Source of the DNA: Pseudomonas asturiensis
GTDB lineage: Bacteria; Pseudomonadota; Gammaproteobacteria; Pseudomonadales; Pseudomonadaceae
Reading direction: 5' to 3'
Length of the DNA stretch: 64,000 nucleotides
Assembly: GCF_900143095.1 (NCBI RefSeq)
Contig: NZ_FRDA01000004.1
Coordinates: 323,265 to 387,264 of the forward strand
The notes under the pieces were generated by a model that worked only from the letters and a program-made list of their open reading frames with translations, was not told the origin of the DNA and ran no database searches. Positions 1-8,355 of the stretch are shown here, one piece after another. Position 1 is the stretch's first letter. The number at the start of each line of letters is the position of its first letter. A program made the position numbers and the translations under genes.

Positions 1-113
1 CTAATGCCTATCGCCTGTCCCGGACGTTTCTTGACCAGATTGCGCAAATGAGTCGTGCCGTGTGTCGGAAGTGCAATGTTGCACCCAAAAAGAACGCACT
101 CAGGCCTGGTGGA

Positions 114-731
114 TCAGCGCTGTCCCATACCGAGCAGGAACGTATCAACGGCTCGCCCGACCATCTGATGGATACGCTCCAGGCTCAATGGCAGCGGATG
201 TTCCTGGTACAGACGAATGTCGGTCTCGGCCGTCAGGAGAGAGGTCAGTTGCAAGGCCGCCACATGAGGATCGGCGGTGCGCAGTTCTCCACGCTGCATG
301 GCCGATTCCAGCAATGTGGAGATGGTCTGCAGGCACTCGCGAGGCCCTGATTCATAGAACAGCATGCCGATGTCCGAACGGCCTGACTCGGCGACGACCA
401 TCCGGTAGACGGCCAGCGCGCTGTTGTCGTTGATCAACACCATCAGCATGCGCTCACCGAAGCGTGTCAGGATCTCCCTGAGATCGGCTTCCTGAGCGCA
501 GGGTGAAGCAAGTTCCGAGACGGCATCCGCCAGGTGGGCCGTGGCATGCCTGTTGACCACCGCGATGAAAAGTTCTTCTTTGGAAGGAAAGTAGCTGTAG
601 ATCGTTGCCTTGGAGCCGCCCATTCGTTTGGTGACTTCATTCATTGAAGTCCGCTCGTAGCCCATCTCAAGGAAAACGCTTGCCGCCGCGTCGATAATGG
701 CTTCGCGACGAGCTTCGGTACGCACCTTCAT
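114..731 (-). CDS. TetR/AcrR-family transcriptional regulator
   Basis: A 205-residue one-component repressor. The N-terminal helix-turn-helix is clear at about residues 10-55 (alanine-rich first helix, then SKATIYSYFPSKEELF), the standard TetR recognition-helix signature. The rest is a helical ligand and dimerisation domain of AefR-like type. The frame stays open upstream to 872, but the ATG at 731 puts the HTH at the normal distance from the N terminus, so I chose it. The gene faces away from the DUF3237 gene, with about 225 bp between the start codons. The ligand cannot be read from sequence. From memory of P. syringae DC3000 gene order, the virulence regulator TvrR lies in this neighbourhood, and this gene is a candidate for it. 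I could not verify that. Confidence 0.9.
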   Translation of the reverse strand: MKVRTEARREAIIDAAASVFLEMGYERTSMNEVTKRMGGSKATIYSYFPSKEELFIAVVNRHATAHLADAVSELASPCAQEADLREILTRFGERMLMVLINDNSALAVYRMVVAESGRSDIGMLFYESGPRECLQTISTLLESAMQRGELRTADPHVAALQLTSLLTAETDIRLYQEHPLPLSLERIHQMVGRAVDTFLLGMGQR

Positions 732-957
732 TTGAATTCTTAATCCTTCAGTGATCAGCATCTGCAGCTGGAAAGCAAAAATAACATGGACGAAAACTAA
801 ACCGTTCGGTACGATTTCTTTCGTCTCTGTGGAGCTTACTGGAAACCAGGCTTCAAATAAACGTCGCTGCATGGACGCGTAGTGAGCAGGTCGTCAGGTG
901 CATTGCTTTTTGCCACCTCAGCACTGCGTTTTATCGAACCATGGAGTGAGCAGACCC

Positions 958-1482
958 ATGAACATCATTGATTTCAAGAAGCCGCGTCACCCGTCGGTGC
1001 GTGAGGCGAGAGCAAGCAAGGCTCCGTTGCTGGAAAAAGTGCTGACGGTGTTGCTGAGAACCGACATACCCACATTGATGGGCATCTGCAGTGGCGGGTT
1101 GCGCAGTAATCGCTCAATTCTGGGGGGAGAATTCCACGGGGAAGGGATTCGCGGTTCCGTACTGCCTGGCGGCAGTGATTTTTTCGTGGAATTGTCGAGC
1201 GATCTTGCCTTCTTCAATGCACGGTTTACCCTGCGAACCCAGTTGGGCGAGTTGATCAACGTGGAAAACCGAGGGACCCTGCTGATGGATGAAGTGGGCC
1301 AGGATCAGCTCCAGAGCGGTGTGTGGCCCATCGCTGAAGGCCATTACCAGTGCACGTGTACTCCGAAGTTCCAGGTGTCGCTCGGGCCTAATGACTGGCT
1401 GGAAAAGAGTGCGTTCATTGGCAAGGTTGACTACCTGAACGCCCAGGAACTAGTGATCAACTTCTACCGGATAAAGTATTGA
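958..1482 (+). CDS. DUF3237 (UPF0311) domain protein
   Basis: A 174-residue protein with the DUF3237 pattern: a strand GGEFHGEGIRGSVLPGGSDF near the middle, then FNARFTLRTQLGELINV, and an aromatic C-terminal strand that includes NDWLEKSAFIGK. This family forms a small beta-barrel and has no established biochemical role. There is no signal peptide. The start at 958 (MNIIDFKK) is chosen over an upstream in-frame codon at 898 because the family fold begins shortly afterwards and the extra 20 residues look like untranslated leader. It is divergent from the TetR gene, which could control it. An inverted repeat follows the stop codon. Confidence 0.8.
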   Translation: MNIIDFKKPRHPSVREARASKAPLLEKVLTVLLRTDIPTLMGICSGGLRSNRSILGGEFHGEGIRGSVLPGGSDFFVELSSDLAFFNARFTLRTQLGELINVENRGTLLMDEVGQDQLQSGVWPIAEGHYQCTCTPKFQVSLGPNDWLEKSAFIGKVDYLNAQELVINFYRIKY

Positions 1483-1526
1483 ACACAGGCGGTCTGCGGC
1501 GGCTGGCTTAACGCTCCTGTGTGTTT
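1483..1526 (+). terminator. putative transcription terminator after DUF3237 gene
   Basis: ACACAGG and CCTGTGT form an inverted repeat just past the stop codon, followed by a short T-containing stretch. The loop is long (26 nt), so this is a weak call. Confidence 0.3.
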
Positions 1527-1750
1527 ATAAGATCCTCCCGGGTGCTCATGTTTCAGCATTGTTTTCCCAGCCTGTTAGTTGCCTGATAACTCAACGTTCC
1601 GCCAGGCAGGCACACCTGAAACAAATTCGTTACAATCGCCGCCGATCTGACGCGGTGTCAGTTCTTGCATGCCATGGACCGGCAAAGACTGGCGGCATGC
1701 CATCATTTACTGATAGCAGATGTCGCTTCGGCTACTTCTCAAGGACGTTC

Positions 1751-2356
1751 ATGAACAAGTTGCAGTACATGGCCGCGGCTCTATTGAGCCTGGCGCTGAC
1801 GGGGTGTGTGTCCTTTGTGCCCGCAGGGCCTATAAGCCTGCCCGCCAAGGCCGTCGAGAACACATTGCCGATCGGGGCGATGGTCAAGGATGTTCAGGTC
1901 AGCGACCCCGCTATAGACGTTCTTCAGCGACGTAACATCAGTTCGCAGCTCACTGCGCAGATCGGTGCACATATCGAACGTGGCGAATACTTCCAGAAGA
2001 TGATCGTATTCCCGGCAAAGCTTGGCGAGAAAGATGTCGAGCTGGCGTTCAACTTCACAACCCTCAAAGGCAAACGCACGCCGCATCCGGCGTATATTCC
2101 CGGCGCATTGCTGACGTTGACGATCTGGATCTGGGTGAATGGGCCGATTTACGTAGACACCTACGATCTCGCCGCCGAGCTGCGTGTCAACGACAGCCAT
2201 GGCAAGCAGTTGGCGCTCAGCAGAAAAGAATTCAAGCGCGACATCAATACCGGGTTCTGGGACCGCGACTACTTCAACCCTTCAATGGGCGGTGCGCAGA
2301 TGACTGACCTGGTTGAAGCACTGCTCTCGGACGCCACTCAACAATTGCCTCGCTGA
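1751..2356 (+). CDS. putative outer-membrane lipoprotein
   Basis: A 201-residue protein with a classic type II signal peptide: basic MNK, a hydrophobic core and the lipobox LALTGC with the modified cysteine at about residue 19. The mature part has mixed alpha/beta character, with an internal hydrophobic stretch at about residues 120-135 (ALLTLTIWIWV) that may be a buried strand or a membrane contact. The family is not recognised. The ATG at 1751 is chosen because it places the lipobox correctly; the open frame runs upstream to 1559. The gene lies 14 bp before a second lipoprotein gene with a similar leader (both begin MNK), so the two are probably cotranscribed. Confidence 0.8.
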   Translation: MNKLQYMAAALLSLALTGCVSFVPAGPISLPAKAVENTLPIGAMVKDVQVSDPAIDVLQRRNISSQLTAQIGAHIERGEYFQKMIVFPAKLGEKDVELAFNFTTLKGKRTPHPAYIPGALLTLTIWIWVNGPIYVDTYDLAAELRVNDSHGKQLALSRKEFKRDINTGFWDRDYFNPSMGGAQMTDLVEALLSDATQQLPR

Positions 2357-2370
2357 TAGGGATATCCCGC

Positions 2371-2949
2371 ATGAACAAGTTTCTTATCTTACTTGCTGTA
2401 CTGTTTTCTCTCTCGTTGCAAGGTTGCATGACCTATTCGCATCACGAACTCGCTCAGGCCCGGCAGTGGCCGCTTGCCCAGCCTGCCAAGCCAAAGCATG
2501 CGGCTTACCTGAAGGTGCAGTCCGAGTACGCGCTCAATGAAGACCGCGCCAATAGCAATGCTGATATCGCGGCGCTGGAAAAAGTGTTGCAGGAGGAGTT
2601 TCTGAACAGCCAGCGGTTCAGCAAGGTGACGACCCAACAGCAAGCCAGCGATGTCTACGTGACGGCCACCTTACGCAATCACGAAGAGGGCAGTCTTGGT
2701 CTGGCCTTCGTGACGGGTTTCACGTTTTTTCTGATTCCGAGCAAGGCGGACAACACTGTGTCGCTTGACCTGACGTTCCGCGATGTGGATGGCAAGAAAC
2801 TGGGTCAGGTGAGCAAACAGGAAAAGCTGACCACCTGGAGGCATCTGGTGCTCGTCTTCGCCGTGCCTTTCAACGATTCCAGTGACCGGCTGATCCGGGA
2901 ACTGGCGCGCAGTGCGCTTGAAGAGGCGGCAGGTAAAGGCTTGATTTGA
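2371..2949 (+). CDS. putative lipoprotein
   Basis: A 192-residue protein whose N terminus (MNKFLILLAVLFSLSLQGC) is a lipoprotein signal with lipobox SLQGC. The mature region is soluble-looking, with a charged helical part (ALEKVLQEEFLNSQRF) and a hydrophobic FVTGFTFFLIP segment around residues 110-122. No family is recognised with confidence. It follows the previous lipoprotein gene by 14 bp and the pair forms a short operon. A strong hairpin after the stop codon separates it from the convergent TonB receptor gene. The residue after the cysteine is methionine, not aspartate, which by the usual sorting rule argues for the outer membrane. Confidence 0.8.
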   Translation: MNKFLILLAVLFSLSLQGCMTYSHHELAQARQWPLAQPAKPKHAAYLKVQSEYALNEDRANSNADIAALEKVLQEEFLNSQRFSKVTTQQQASDVYVTATLRNHEEGSLGLAFVTGFTFFLIPSKADNTVSLDLTFRDVDGKKLGQVSKQEKLTTWRHLVLVFAVPFNDSSDRLIRELARSALEEAAGKGLI

Positions 2950-2959
2950 GGGCGACGCC

Positions 2960-2992
2960 TGGCTGGAGCACGCTGTTGGCTTGCTCCAGCCA
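2960..2992. terminator. strong hairpin between convergent genes
   Basis: TGGCTGGAGCA (2960-2970) pairs perfectly with TGCTCCAGCCA (2982-2992) around an 11-nt loop. It sits between the lipoprotein stop (2949) and the TonB receptor stop (3001), where a bidirectional terminator is expected. There is no clear T tract. Confidence 0.55.
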
Positions 2993-3000
2993 TGCACGCA

Positions 3001-5118
3001 TCAGAACGTGACGCTGGCGCTCAGGCGAGCGGTGCGCGGCTCTCCGACATTGACTTGCAACTGGCTGCCGGTGCTGGACGGGTAATACTGCTTGTCAAAC
3101 AGGTTGTCCACGTTCAGTTGCAGGCGAGTCTTGTACCCGGCCATCGGCACATCCCATCGCAGGAATGCATCGGCCACGGTGTAGCTGCTCATGTAAAACG
3201 AGTTGGCGTCGTCACCGGCGCGTTCACCCACGTAACGTGCGCCACCACCGGCATGCCAGTCGCCCAGACCTGATGGCACTTGCAGGTGGTGGGAGAGGTA
3301 AAGGCTGGCGGTGTGCTTGGGCGCCTGACTCAGGCGATTGCCTTCGTTGCTTGGATCGTCCAGCACTTCAGTGTGGGTATAGGCGTAGGTGCCGATCATG
3401 TCCCAGCGTTCGGCGATGCGCCCGGTGACGTCCAGCTCGACGCCTCTCGAGCCAACCTTGCCAGCCGCCTCGCTTACACCTGTCACGCCAGTGGGGGTGA
3501 CAACGTTTTTCTTCTCGATGTCAAAGACCGCCATGTTGAAGTCCAGGCCTGGCGCGAGGGCGTATTTGGCGCCGACTTCGTAACTGCGGCCTTCCTCTGG
3601 ATCAAAGGTAGTGCCATCGTCGTTCACGTCCTGGTTAGGCACGAACGAACGGCTGTAATTGCCATACAGGGAAAGGTCTTCGTTGACCTTGAACACCAGC
3701 CCGGCCATGGGCAGGAATACATCATCGTTCGTGTCCAGGTTCTTGACCCGGTTAGCACCCAGGCCTTGTGCGATGTATTGGTCGTAATGCTGGTAGCGAC
3801 CGCCGAGCACCAGAATCCAGCGATCGTTCAGGTGCCAGTTGTCCTTCACATAGAGCGAGGACGAGGTCAACTGGTTGCTCAGGTTGCTGGTGGTCGGACT
3901 GACCACGCTGGGCTCGGCCAGGCTGCCATACACCGGGTTGAAGATGTTGAAGCCGTTCTGCGCGGTATTGCGGTAGGTCTTGCCGCGAAACTTGTCGGAG
4001 TCTTCCTGCTCGGCACCGATCAACAGGTCGTGCTCCTGTCCCAGGAATTGCTGCTTGCCGATGAAGTCCCAGCTGGCGTAACGCGTTTCATAGTCGTAAT
4101 GCCCGCCATTGGCCTGGCGACGCAACACCCCGGTGCTCGACAGGGTGCTGGGCTGTGCGATGGACAGGCTGTAGCGGTCGTTATTCCAGCCGTAGGTCAG
4201 ACGGGTTTTCCAGTCATCACTGAGCTGATACTCGAAGCGCGCTGTGGCCGTTTCGCTGATGCCGACGGTGTTCGCCCATTTCTCGTCCAGGCGTTTGTTA
4301 TAGCTGATGTCGCTCGGGTGGCCGCCCGTGAACACGGTGCCACGGTCGAACGGGCTGACGTAATCGTTGTACTCGTAAGCCAGTGTCAGACTTGCACGTT
4401 CACCCGTCCAGGACAGGGAGGGCGCTATGAGGGTGTGTTGATCGACGCCGTAGTTACGCCAGTAATCCTCACTCTTGCGCTCGGCGACCAGGCGGTAGGC
4501 CAGGCCGCTGTCGCCCAGCGGACCGGTGGTGTCCACGCCAAAGCTGCCGCCGCCTTGACTGAACGCCGAGCCACTGAGCGTCGTGCTTTGCACATATTGA
4601 GGCTGCTTGCTGATCACGTTGATCACGCCGCCCGGTTCCATTGCACCGTACAGCAGCGAGGCTGGCCCCTTGAGCACCTCGACCCGGTCGGTGGTGGCGC
4701 TGAAGTTCTTCGAGACGACGGAGCGCACACCGTCACGCAGGATCGAGCCATCGTCGTTGGTACCGAAGCCGCGCTTGACCAGCGAGTCCTTGGTGTTGCC
4801 CAGTGTGTTGCCCTGGCTGACTCCGCTGACAAACTTCATGGCATCGTCCAGCGAGCGCACGTTGTAATCGGCGATGGTCTGCGGGGTCACGACGTTGACG
4901 GACTGCGCCTCTTCCTTGAGCGGCACATCGCTCTTGCTGGCAGTGCTGGCGCTTTTGGCGCTGTAGCCGTCTTCGACTGTCGAAGCTGCGGCAGACACCT
5001 CGGTTGCAGGCAGGGTGGCGATCTGTGCTGCGTGAACTGCACCGTCGGGGAGCACGGCCAGCGACAGTGCAGACAACAGAAAGGGGCCGGAGTAGCGAAG
5101 GCGTTGGGAGGCGTTCAA
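3001..5118 (-). CDS. TonB-dependent siderophore receptor
   Basis: A 705-residue outer-membrane gated channel for a ferric siderophore. A signal peptide (to about residue 31, ending VHA) is followed by a TonB-box-like ATLPATEVSA, a plug domain (about residues 65-170: VPLKEEAQSVNVVTPQTIAD, then the RVEVLKGPASLLYGAMEPGG signature) and a 22-strand barrel. The C terminus ends in SASVTF, a typical final strand with terminal phenylalanine. There is no N-terminal signalling (STN) extension, so it should not drive an ECF sigma cascade. The start is a TTG with no strong ribosome-binding site; an in-frame stop lies just upstream, which limits alternatives. A Fur-box-like sequence lies upstream. The cognate siderophore cannot be assigned. 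Confidence 0.93.
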   Translation of the reverse strand: MNASQRLRYSGPFLLSALSLAVLPDGAVHAAQIATLPATEVSAAASTVEDGYSAKSASTASKSDVPLKEEAQSVNVVTPQTIADYNVRSLDDAMKFVSGVSQGNTLGNTKDSLVKRGFGTNDDGSILRDGVRSVVSKNFSATTDRVEVLKGPASLLYGAMEPGGVINVISKQPQYVQSTTLSGSAFSQGGGSFGVDTTGPLGDSGLAYRLVAERKSEDYWRNYGVDQHTLIAPSLSWTGERASLTLAYEYNDYVSPFDRGTVFTGGHPSDISYNKRLDEKWANTVGISETATARFEYQLSDDWKTRLTYGWNNDRYSLSIAQPSTLSSTGVLRRQANGGHYDYETRYASWDFIGKQQFLGQEHDLLIGAEQEDSDKFRGKTYRNTAQNGFNIFNPVYGSLAEPSVVSPTTSNLSNQLTSSSLYVKDNWHLNDRWILVLGGRYQHYDQYIAQGLGANRVKNLDTNDDVFLPMAGLVFKVNEDLSLYGNYSRSFVPNQDVNDDGTTFDPEEGRSYEVGAKYALAPGLDFNMAVFDIEKKNVVTPTGVTGVSEAAGKVGSRGVELDVTGRIAERWDMIGTYAYTHTEVLDDPSNEGNRLSQAPKHTASLYLSHHLQVPSGLGDWHAGGGARYVGERAGDDANSFYMSSYTVADAFLRWDVPMAGYKTRLQLNVDNLFDKQYYPSSTGSQLQVNVGEPRTARLSASVTF

Positions 5119-5159
5119 GGAAGGTGCTCTATCGGGACGTTAATAGCAATAATTGTAGT

Positions 5160-5178
5160 TTGATACTAATTCTCATGT
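5160..5178 (-). promoter_or_regulatory. Fur-box-like operator
   Basis: On the minus strand the sequence reads ATGAGAATTAGTATCAA, close to the enterobacterial/pseudomonad Fur consensus built from GATAAT/ATTATC half sites. It lies about 45-60 bp before the TonB receptor start, in an AT-rich promoter region, as expected for iron repression. Confidence 0.6.
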
Positions 5179-5216
5179 AAACGAATGAATTATCTGACAC
5201 CTTTCTCGCCGGATTC

Positions 5217-5657
5217 TTACGTATTAGGGGTGGACATGAATGCGATCCGCTTGCCCATGCTGATCAGGGGCTCCTGGAAATATCCGAGTGATTCGTAAAA
5301 GGCCTGCACGCCTTCGTTGCTGGTGCGGATCTGCAGATTGATCTTGATGCAGCCTCGGTCAACCAGTGCCTGCTCGGCATGCAGGACCAGCAGGGTGCCC
5401 AGGCCCTGGCCGCGGTATTGTGGATCCACTGCCACCGAGTAGAGCCAGCCGCGATGGCCGTCGTAACCCGCCAGCACGGTCCCCGCAACATGGCCATCGG
5501 CGATGGCCACGAAGAACAACTGATCGGCCACGGCCAGTTTCATGTCGATCGACAGGTCAGGCCGGTTGTGGGGTGCGCTGTCGTTGAATACGGTCTTCCA
5601 GAGTGCAACGACAGCCGAGCGATGGTGTTGGTCTGAATAGTGGATAACGGCGTTCAT
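5217..5657 (-). CDS. GNAT N-acetyltransferase, YpeA-like
   Basis: A 146-residue single-domain GNAT enzyme. The acetyl-CoA binding motif A is visible (VDPQYRGQGLGTLLV, an R/Q-x-x-G-x-G/A loop at about residues 80-95), preceded by the conserved GTVLAGYDGHRGWLYSVAV strand pair. That YDGHRG pattern matches my memory of E. coli YpeA, a lysine-type acetyltransferase of unclear substrate. The start at 5657 has AAGGTT upstream; an open frame extends further to 5834, but with no coding character. It is a single gene between the Fur-controlled receptor and the hydrolase. Confidence 0.85.
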   Translation of the reverse strand: MNAVIHYSDQHHRSAVVALWKTVFNDSAPHNRPDLSIDMKLAVADQLFFVAIADGHVAGTVLAGYDGHRGWLYSVAVDPQYRGQGLGTLLVLHAEQALVDRGCIKINLQIRTSNEGVQAFYESLGYFQEPLISMGKRIAFMSTPNT

Positions 5658-5833
5658 GGGGCAACCTTCGATAGAGTGCGCCAACGCTAATACGTGAGGG
5701 TGCCGTTGTCTATTCATCGGCGGCGTCGGGTTGCGCACCGCCCTGGTGGACGTGATGGCAGACCGGGTTAAGGGATAACGCTCACGAGGCACGACAGTAT
5801 CGAAGGACATGCCCGAAGCAGACTGAAGCAGCA

Positions 5834-6778
5834 TCAGCCGGCCTGATTGCGCTTTACGTCCTTGCGGTTCACCTGCGGCAGCGTTGATGGGGTCTTGAGC
5901 AGTGCCTGTATCGCCTGGCTGTAGGCCTGTCGTCCCAGGCGCATGCTGTTGTTATGCGTGCCACCGGGCACCAGCAGCAGATTCTTGGGCTCTCTGGCGG
6001 CCTCGAACAGTTCCTTGCTGAAGCGCGCCGGGACATAACGATCGTCAGTGCCGTGTACGATCAATACGGGCATATGAATGTCAGCGATCTTGTCCACCGA
6101 ATCGAATTTCTGCGACAACAACCAGCGCACCGGCAGCGACGTATTGGCAATTGCGGTCGCCACATCCCCCAGACTGGTGAAGGTGGACTCGATGATCAGT
6201 CCGCGTGCGGCTGGGGCTGTGTTGTCTTTTTCAGCGTCGCGGCCCAGTTCCGCTGCCAGGTCGACGGCGACAGCGCCGCCCAGCGAATGGCCATAAATCA
6301 ACCTCTTTTGAGGATCCGGTTGCAGTTGCTCAAAGCGCTCCCAGGCGATGCGTGCATCTTCGTAAACGGTCTTTTCAGAGGGCAACTGGCCCATGCTTTG
6401 ACCGAAGCCGCGGTAGTCGATGGCCAGTATCGAGAAGCCCAGCGCCCGGAGTTGCTCGATACGGAACAACTGGCCGGTCAGGTTCCAGCGCGAACCGTGC
6501 AGGTAGAGGACGGCAGGGGCATCCTTGCGCGAGGCAGGCCACCACCAGGCATGGATGTTCTGCGATGTGCCGAAGCTGGGGGCCTTGAGTTCAAACTCCT
6601 GGACATCGGACGGCAAGCCGCTGTACCAACTGGCGGTGCCTGGCTCGATGCGAAACACCAGCTCACGCTCTTTGTGTTCAAGCACTGCGCAGCCCACCGG
6701 TAAACCGATAATGACCGCGGCCATGCACAACCACCTGAGAGGGCGGGCCTTGAGACGCTCCAGAGAGAAAGAGGGCAT
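5834..6778 (-). CDS. alpha/beta hydrolase, membrane- or lipid-anchored
   Basis: A 314-residue serine hydrolase. The oxyanion-side strand AVLYLHGSRWNLTG is followed by the nucleophile elbow GHSLGG (Ser at about 175). A later Asp lies in VIVHGTDDRYVP and a His in GGTHNN, giving a full Ser-Asp-His triad. The N terminus has a hydrophobic segment ending LPVGC, which could be a lipobox or a simple anchor, so the enzyme probably faces the periplasm. The family (BEM46/FrsA-like) includes esterases and peptidases, and the substrate is unknown. The start is uncertain: ATG 6778 gives the whole leader, but an ATG about 18 codons downstream (MAAVII) has a better AGGTGG ribosome site. Confidence 0.85.
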   Translation of the reverse strand: MPSFSLERLKARPLRWLCMAAVIIGLPVGCAVLEHKERELVFRIEPGTASWYSGLPSDVQEFELKAPSFGTSQNIHAWWWPASRKDAPAVLYLHGSRWNLTGQLFRIEQLRALGFSILAIDYRGFGQSMGQLPSEKTVYEDARIAWERFEQLQPDPQKRLIYGHSLGGAVAVDLAAELGRDAEKDNTAPAARGLIIESTFTSLGDVATAIANTSLPVRWLLSQKFDSVDKIADIHMPVLIVHGTDDRYVPARFSKELFEAAREPKNLLLVPGGTHNNSMRLGRQAYSQAIQALLKTPSTLPQVNRKDVKRNQAG

Positions 6779-7150
6779 GAGGGAGGTGTTCCGGTAAACA
6801 AAGTGAAATAAAGCCGTTTCCTCGCGGACGTTGCAAGTGTGCTGGAGAAAATGTCGGTAACAGGATATTGCGCACAGCGCGCATTTCCGAGGCAAGTGAA
6901 ACAGCCGCCTCGCAGGGGAGCGGTCTGGAGCATGAACACCGCAATCAGGATGATGATCGGGACAGGGCGTCAGGCGTCTGAGAGAGCGATCTTTAGTCCC
7001 GTTTGTTATTGAATTAGCCCTTTTTGATAGCCTCGGATTATGCTGTGCCCCCTTGGGTGCTGTATTTCTGTCGGTGAACAGCGCCCAGTCCGCGATTTTA
7101 CGACTAGCCTGCGTTGCAGGTTATTCAATTTCTTCAAGAGGTTACCGCCT

Positions 7151-7633
7151 ATGTTTCTACATCGCCCCCTGGAAGAAAAAGACATCCCCATCGTCTGCGA
7201 GCTGCCTCAGAATGCGGACGAGCTGTTCTACATGTTCCCGCGCGCAACCTGGCCGCTGACACCCTCGCAACTCCGTGACGCGCTGGATACACGCTACGAC
7301 TCGACCGTTATCGAAATGAGCGGAGAAGTGGTGGGTTACGCGAATTTCGCCCGCTGTGACTTTCGCGGTCGCTGCGCGCTGGGGAACGTGATCATCGCGC
7401 CCAAGGCCCGTTCGAAAGGGGTCGGGCGCTACATGATCAGTTGCATGATGGACATCGCTTTTGACAAGCATGAAGGCACCGAACTCATCGCCTCCTGCTA
7501 CAACCATAACGTGCCGGGCCTGTTGTTCTATCCCCGCATGGGCTTTCGCCCTTATGCCATCGAAGAACGACGCGACAAGCAGGGAGCACGGGTGGCTGTC
7601 ATCCATTTTCGTCTGCCCCGATCCCACGAGTAA
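7151..7633 (+). CDS. GNAT-family N-acetyltransferase
   Basis: A 160-residue acetyltransferase with motif A as NVIIAPKARSKGVGRYMISC (residues about 75-95) and the downstream NHNVPGLLFYPRMGF segment that typically closes the acetyl-CoA site. The ATG at 7151 is preceded by AAGAGG at good spacing; the upstream extension of the frame to 7040 is not supported. It stands alone, with about 450 bp of non-coding DNA downstream. The substrate is unknown. Confidence 0.85.
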   Translation: MFLHRPLEEKDIPIVCELPQNADELFYMFPRATWPLTPSQLRDALDTRYDSTVIEMSGEVVGYANFARCDFRGRCALGNVIIAPKARSKGVGRYMISCMMDIAFDKHEGTELIASCYNHNVPGLLFYPRMGFRPYAIEERRDKQGARVAVIHFRLPRSHE

Positions 7634-8088
7634 GGCGAGGCGTGCGACCACAGGCTGCAATGGCCGTGGTCGCGAACATCTGTTTTTATCTCCCGGAAAG
7701 GAAAATAAAGACGGGATGACAACGTCCGAAAACTGAGCGTCCTTTTCAAGTTTCATGACCGTTCGTCATCCGGAGAGTGGCCGAAAATCCACGTTCTACG
7801 GATTTATTGATACTGATCATGTTGTTCGCCGCTTGAATCTATAAAGTGAATCGTTTCTTCTGGCTAAAGTTACAAATAAATACAATTAGACCTGCGCATT
7901 CAGGCCCGCTGCGTGTATTGCTTATCTGCCGGGCTTGAGCGTATAAAGGGCCTCTGGGAGCAAGTTAGTGGCGACAATTAATTGGCAGGCAAGGGTTGGC
8001 TGGTTTCAGTTGATTAGCGGTAACGCGCCACGAAAAAGTTAGTGGCCTGCCTGTTCATGGCAGCGCTTACACACTATGGAGATAACAA
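7634..8088 (+). other. 455-bp intergenic region with small repeats
   Basis: No gene seen. It starts with a weak terminator-like hairpin (GCGACCAC at 7644-7651 with GTGGTCGC at 7666-7673, then TTTTT near 7682). Close to the DUF1652 gene an 11-bp direct repeat AAGTTAGTGGC occurs at 7962-7972 and 8036-8046, and GGCAGGC/GCCTGCC (7984-7990, 8045-8051) can pair. These probably belong to the promoter and leader of the next gene. Confidence 0.5.
7644..7689 (+). terminator. putative terminator of the GNAT gene
   Basis: An 8-bp perfect stem GCGACCAC/GTGGTCGC with a 14-nt loop, followed after a few bases by TTTTTATC, 11 bp past the stop codon. Confidence 0.4.
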
Positions 8089-8355
8089 ATGATCGCCTGT
8101 GGACTGTCTACGCTAGAACTTCGAAGCCTCGTTGAGGGTTCTTTTCTGCCACTGCATTGTACGTGCAGCGTTGCGCCTGACTATTCGATGACCGTCAAGG
8201 TCGACGACCCTGCATCGGGTCGAGTCGAGTTATTGGTTGCCGGTATCTCGTTGCACCGTTTGAAGACCAGTCGTGACATCTCTGATCTGGTAGCGGAACT
8301 GCGCAATGAGTTGCAACACACCGGTGCGACTCAAGTGTATTACCGGACGGCCTGA
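8089..8355 (+). CDS. DUF1652 domain protein
   Basis: An 88-residue protein matching the small, Pseudomonas-restricted DUF1652 family: LSTLELRSLVEGSFLPLHC, then C-x-V-x-P-D-Y-S-M-T-V-K-V-D-D-P-x-S-G-R-V-E-L, G-I-S and a C-terminal SDLVAELRNEL helix. No function is established. GGAGATAA gives a good ribosome site 6 nt before the ATG. It is monocistronic, with long non-coding flanks on both sides. Confidence 0.88.
   Translation: MIACGLSTLELRSLVEGSFLPLHCTCSVAPDYSMTVKVDDPASGRVELLVAGISLHRLKTSRDISDLVAELRNELQHTGATQVYYRTA

Noticed and set aside
1..113. Possible end of a gene entering from the left edge.
   Set aside because: Short open frames exist on the plus strand, but none has a recognisable family motif, and the only long one continues into the antisense of the TetR gene. 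The stretch is too short to decide.
3280..5163. A 627-residue open frame on the plus strand.
   Set aside because: It is antisense to the TonB receptor over its whole length, has no protein-family features, and the receptor's signal peptide, plug and barrel are clear on the other strand.
7962..8046. 11-bp direct repeat AAGTTAGTGGC as an attachment site or operator.
   Set aside because: There is no integrase or mobile gene nearby, and the symmetry is poor. A repeat of this length could arise by chance or be part of a leader structure.
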